From NCBI GenBank assembly GCA_937959315.1, contig CALGRC010000204.1, positions 1-7,632 of the forward strand: 7,632 nt of DNA, given 5' to 3'. The DNA is from an uncultured Clostridia bacterium. GTDB taxonomy: Bacteria; Bacillota; Clostridia; UMGS1810. Below are positions 6,386 through 7,632 of the stretch, piece after piece (position 1 is the first letter of the stretch; every line of letters begins with the position of its first letter). The position numbers were made by a program, and so were the translations under genes. The notes beneath the pieces were generated by a model. The model saw only the letters and a program-made list of their open reading frames with translations, was not told the DNA's origin and searched no databases.

Positions 6386-7632
6386 ATGTTAGAATATAAT
6401 AATTTTGAAGCAATCAAAATCGGTTTGGCGTCTCCGGAAAAAATTAGGGAGTGGTCCCGCGGCGAAGTGAAAAAACCGGAAACCATCAATTACCGGACGC
6501 TGAAACCAGAGCGGGACGGGCTGTTCTGTGAGCGGATTTTCGGGCCGCAAAAAGACTGGGAATGCTATTGCGGGAAATATAAGCGTATCCGGTATAAAGG
6601 GATTGTCTGTGACCGCTGCGGCGTGGAAGTAACCCGTTCCAAGGTGCGCCGTGAGCGGATGGGTCACATTGAATTGGCTGCGCCGGTATCGCATATCTGG
6701 TATTTTAAGGGGATTCCCAGCCGGATGGGGCTGATGTTGGATATGTCGCCGCGTGTACTGGAGAAAGTGCTGTATTTTGCGGCGTATGTGGTCATTGATC
6801 CCGGCAAGACAAGCCTGGCTGAAAAGCAGATTTTGACGGAAAAAGAATACCGCGACAATGTGGAAAAATATGGGAAAGATAAATTCCGTGCCGCTATGGG
6901 CGCTGAAGCGATCAAAGAGCTTTTGGAAAAAATTGATTTAGAAAAGCTGTCGGCAGAACTCAAAGACGAATTGGAAAATTCCCAGGGGCAAAAAAAGGTC
7001 CGGATTGTCAAACGGCTGGAAGTGGTAGAAGCATTCCGCCTGTCGGGCAATCAGCCATCCTGGATGGTGTTGGATGTTGTGCCGGTTATCCCGCCGGAAA
7101 TCCGGCCGATGGTACAGTTGGACGGCGGGCGGTTTGCAACGTCGGATTTAAACGATTTGTACCGCCGCGTCATCAACCGGAATAACCGGCTCAAGCGCTT
7201 GTTAGAGCTGGAAGCGCCGGATATCATTGTCCGCAATGAAAAACGGATGTTGCAGGAAGCAGTGGATGCTTTAATAGACAATGGCCGCCGCGGCCGTCCG
7301 GTTACAGGGCCTGGGAACCGGCCTCTCAAATCGCTTTCTGATATGCTGAAAGGCAAACAGGGGCGGTTCCGCCAAAACCTGCTGGGCAAGCGCGTTGATT
7401 ATTCCGGCCGTTCGGTTATTGTCGTCGGTCCAGAACTCAATATCTATCAGTGCGGCTTGCCGAAAGAGATGGCATTGGAGCTGTTTAAGCCGTTTGTCAT
7501 GAAAAAATTGGTCAGCGACGGGTATTGCCATAACATTAAGAGTGCTAAACGGATGGTGGAACGTGTCCGGCCGGAAGTTTGGGATATTTTAGAAGATGTC
7601 ATCAAGGAGCACCCAGTGCTTTTAAACCGTGC
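6386..7632 (+). CDS. rpoC: DNA-directed RNA polymerase subunit beta', 5' part
   Basis: Beta' subunit of RNA polymerase, which carries the catalytic magnesium site and most of the clamp. 415 full codons are visible and the frame is still open at the window edge, so the NADFDGD catalytic motif lies beyond it. Start at ATG 6386, set by a strong AAAGGAG site; the protein begins MLEYNNFEAIKIGLASPEKI. Visible parts: the N-terminal zinc-binding domain with Cys60, Cys62, Cys75 and Cys78; the clamp segment with GHIELAAPVSHIWY; a coiled-coil-like charged stretch (about 150-205); LDVVPVIPPEIRPMVQLDGG; the clamp helices with RVINRNNRLKRLLEL, a sigma-binding surface; and the rudder and switch-2 region KGKQGRFRQNLLGKRVDYSG. 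It ends in HPVLLNR, just before the catalytic loop. All four zinc ligands are present. It is co-transcribed with rpoB, 14 bp upstream. Confidence 0.98.
   Translation, partial: MLEYNNFEAIKIGLASPEKIREWSRGEVKKPETINYRTLKPERDGLFCERIFGPQKDWECYCGKYKRIRYKGIVCDRCGVEVTRSKVRRERMGHIELAAPVSHIWYFKGIPSRMGLMLDMSPRVLEKVLYFAAYVVIDPGKTSLAEKQILTEKEYRDNVEKYGKDKFRAAMGAEAIKELLEKIDLEKLSAELKDELENSQGQKKVRIVKRLEVVEAFRLSGNQPSWMVLDVVPVIPPEIRPMVQLDGGRFATSDLNDLYRRVINRNNRLKRLLELEAPDIIVRNEKRMLQEAVDALIDNGRRGRPVTGPGNRPLKSLSDMLKGKQGRFRQNLLGKRVDYSGRSVIVVGPELNIYQCGLPKEMALELFKPFVMKKLVSDGYCHNIKSAKRMVERVRPEVWDILEDVIKEHPVLLNR

Noticed and set aside
6052..6399. + strand ORF of 115 codons across the rpoB end and rpoC start
   Set aside because: It is a frame-shifted reading of the GA-rich acidic tail and overlaps both real genes and the rpoC ribosome binding site.

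Overview
The window carries four protein genes, all on the + strand: the 3' part of dnaK, a complete dnaJ, a complete rpoB and the 5' part of rpoC. The organism is most likely a Bacillota member of class Clostridia. RpoB opens with MVHPIKLG, its rifampicin region reads TNPLAELTHKRRLSALG as in Gram-positive bacteria, and the AAGGAGG-type ribosome binding sites and AT-rich spacers fit. The family cannot be settled by eye. Coding DNA is mid-GC, while the dnaJ-rpoB spacer is strikingly AT-rich.

Layout. Positions 1-1011 are the end of dnaK: the last part of the ATPase domain, the interdomain linker, the substrate-binding domain, the lid and the acidic tail. Positions 1012-1150 are a spacer with a long hairpin that has no U tract, then a sigma-A-type promoter. 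Positions 1151-2293 are dnaJ, starting at GTG and complete in every domain. A textbook intrinsic terminator lies at 2311-2342 and closes the chaperone unit. Positions 2343-2576 are a non-genic region: an A/T-rich tract, a second consensus-like promoter, and a leader of about 170 nt. The leader has a perfect 11-bp inverted repeat, a second short hairpin, a weak possible second promoter and a possible 17-codon hydrophobic leader ORF. Positions 2577-6371 are rpoB, with an unusually long acidic C-terminal tail. After a 14-nt gap comes rpoC (6386 to the window end), truncated before its catalytic aspartate motif.

How the genes work together. DnaK and DnaJ form the Hsp70 folding cycle. DnaJ delivers substrates and stimulates ATP hydrolysis by DnaK. 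RpoB and RpoC are the two large RNA polymerase subunits, made in near-equal amounts from one message. The terminator-plus-promoter junction shows that the chaperone and polymerase units are transcribed separately, although they are neighbours.

This is mostly housekeeping DNA, and no wholly new system is evident. The points most worth a second look are the rpoB leader, the absence of rplL directly upstream of rpoB, the acidic beta tail, and an arginine in RpoC at the position tied to fidaxomicin sensitivity.
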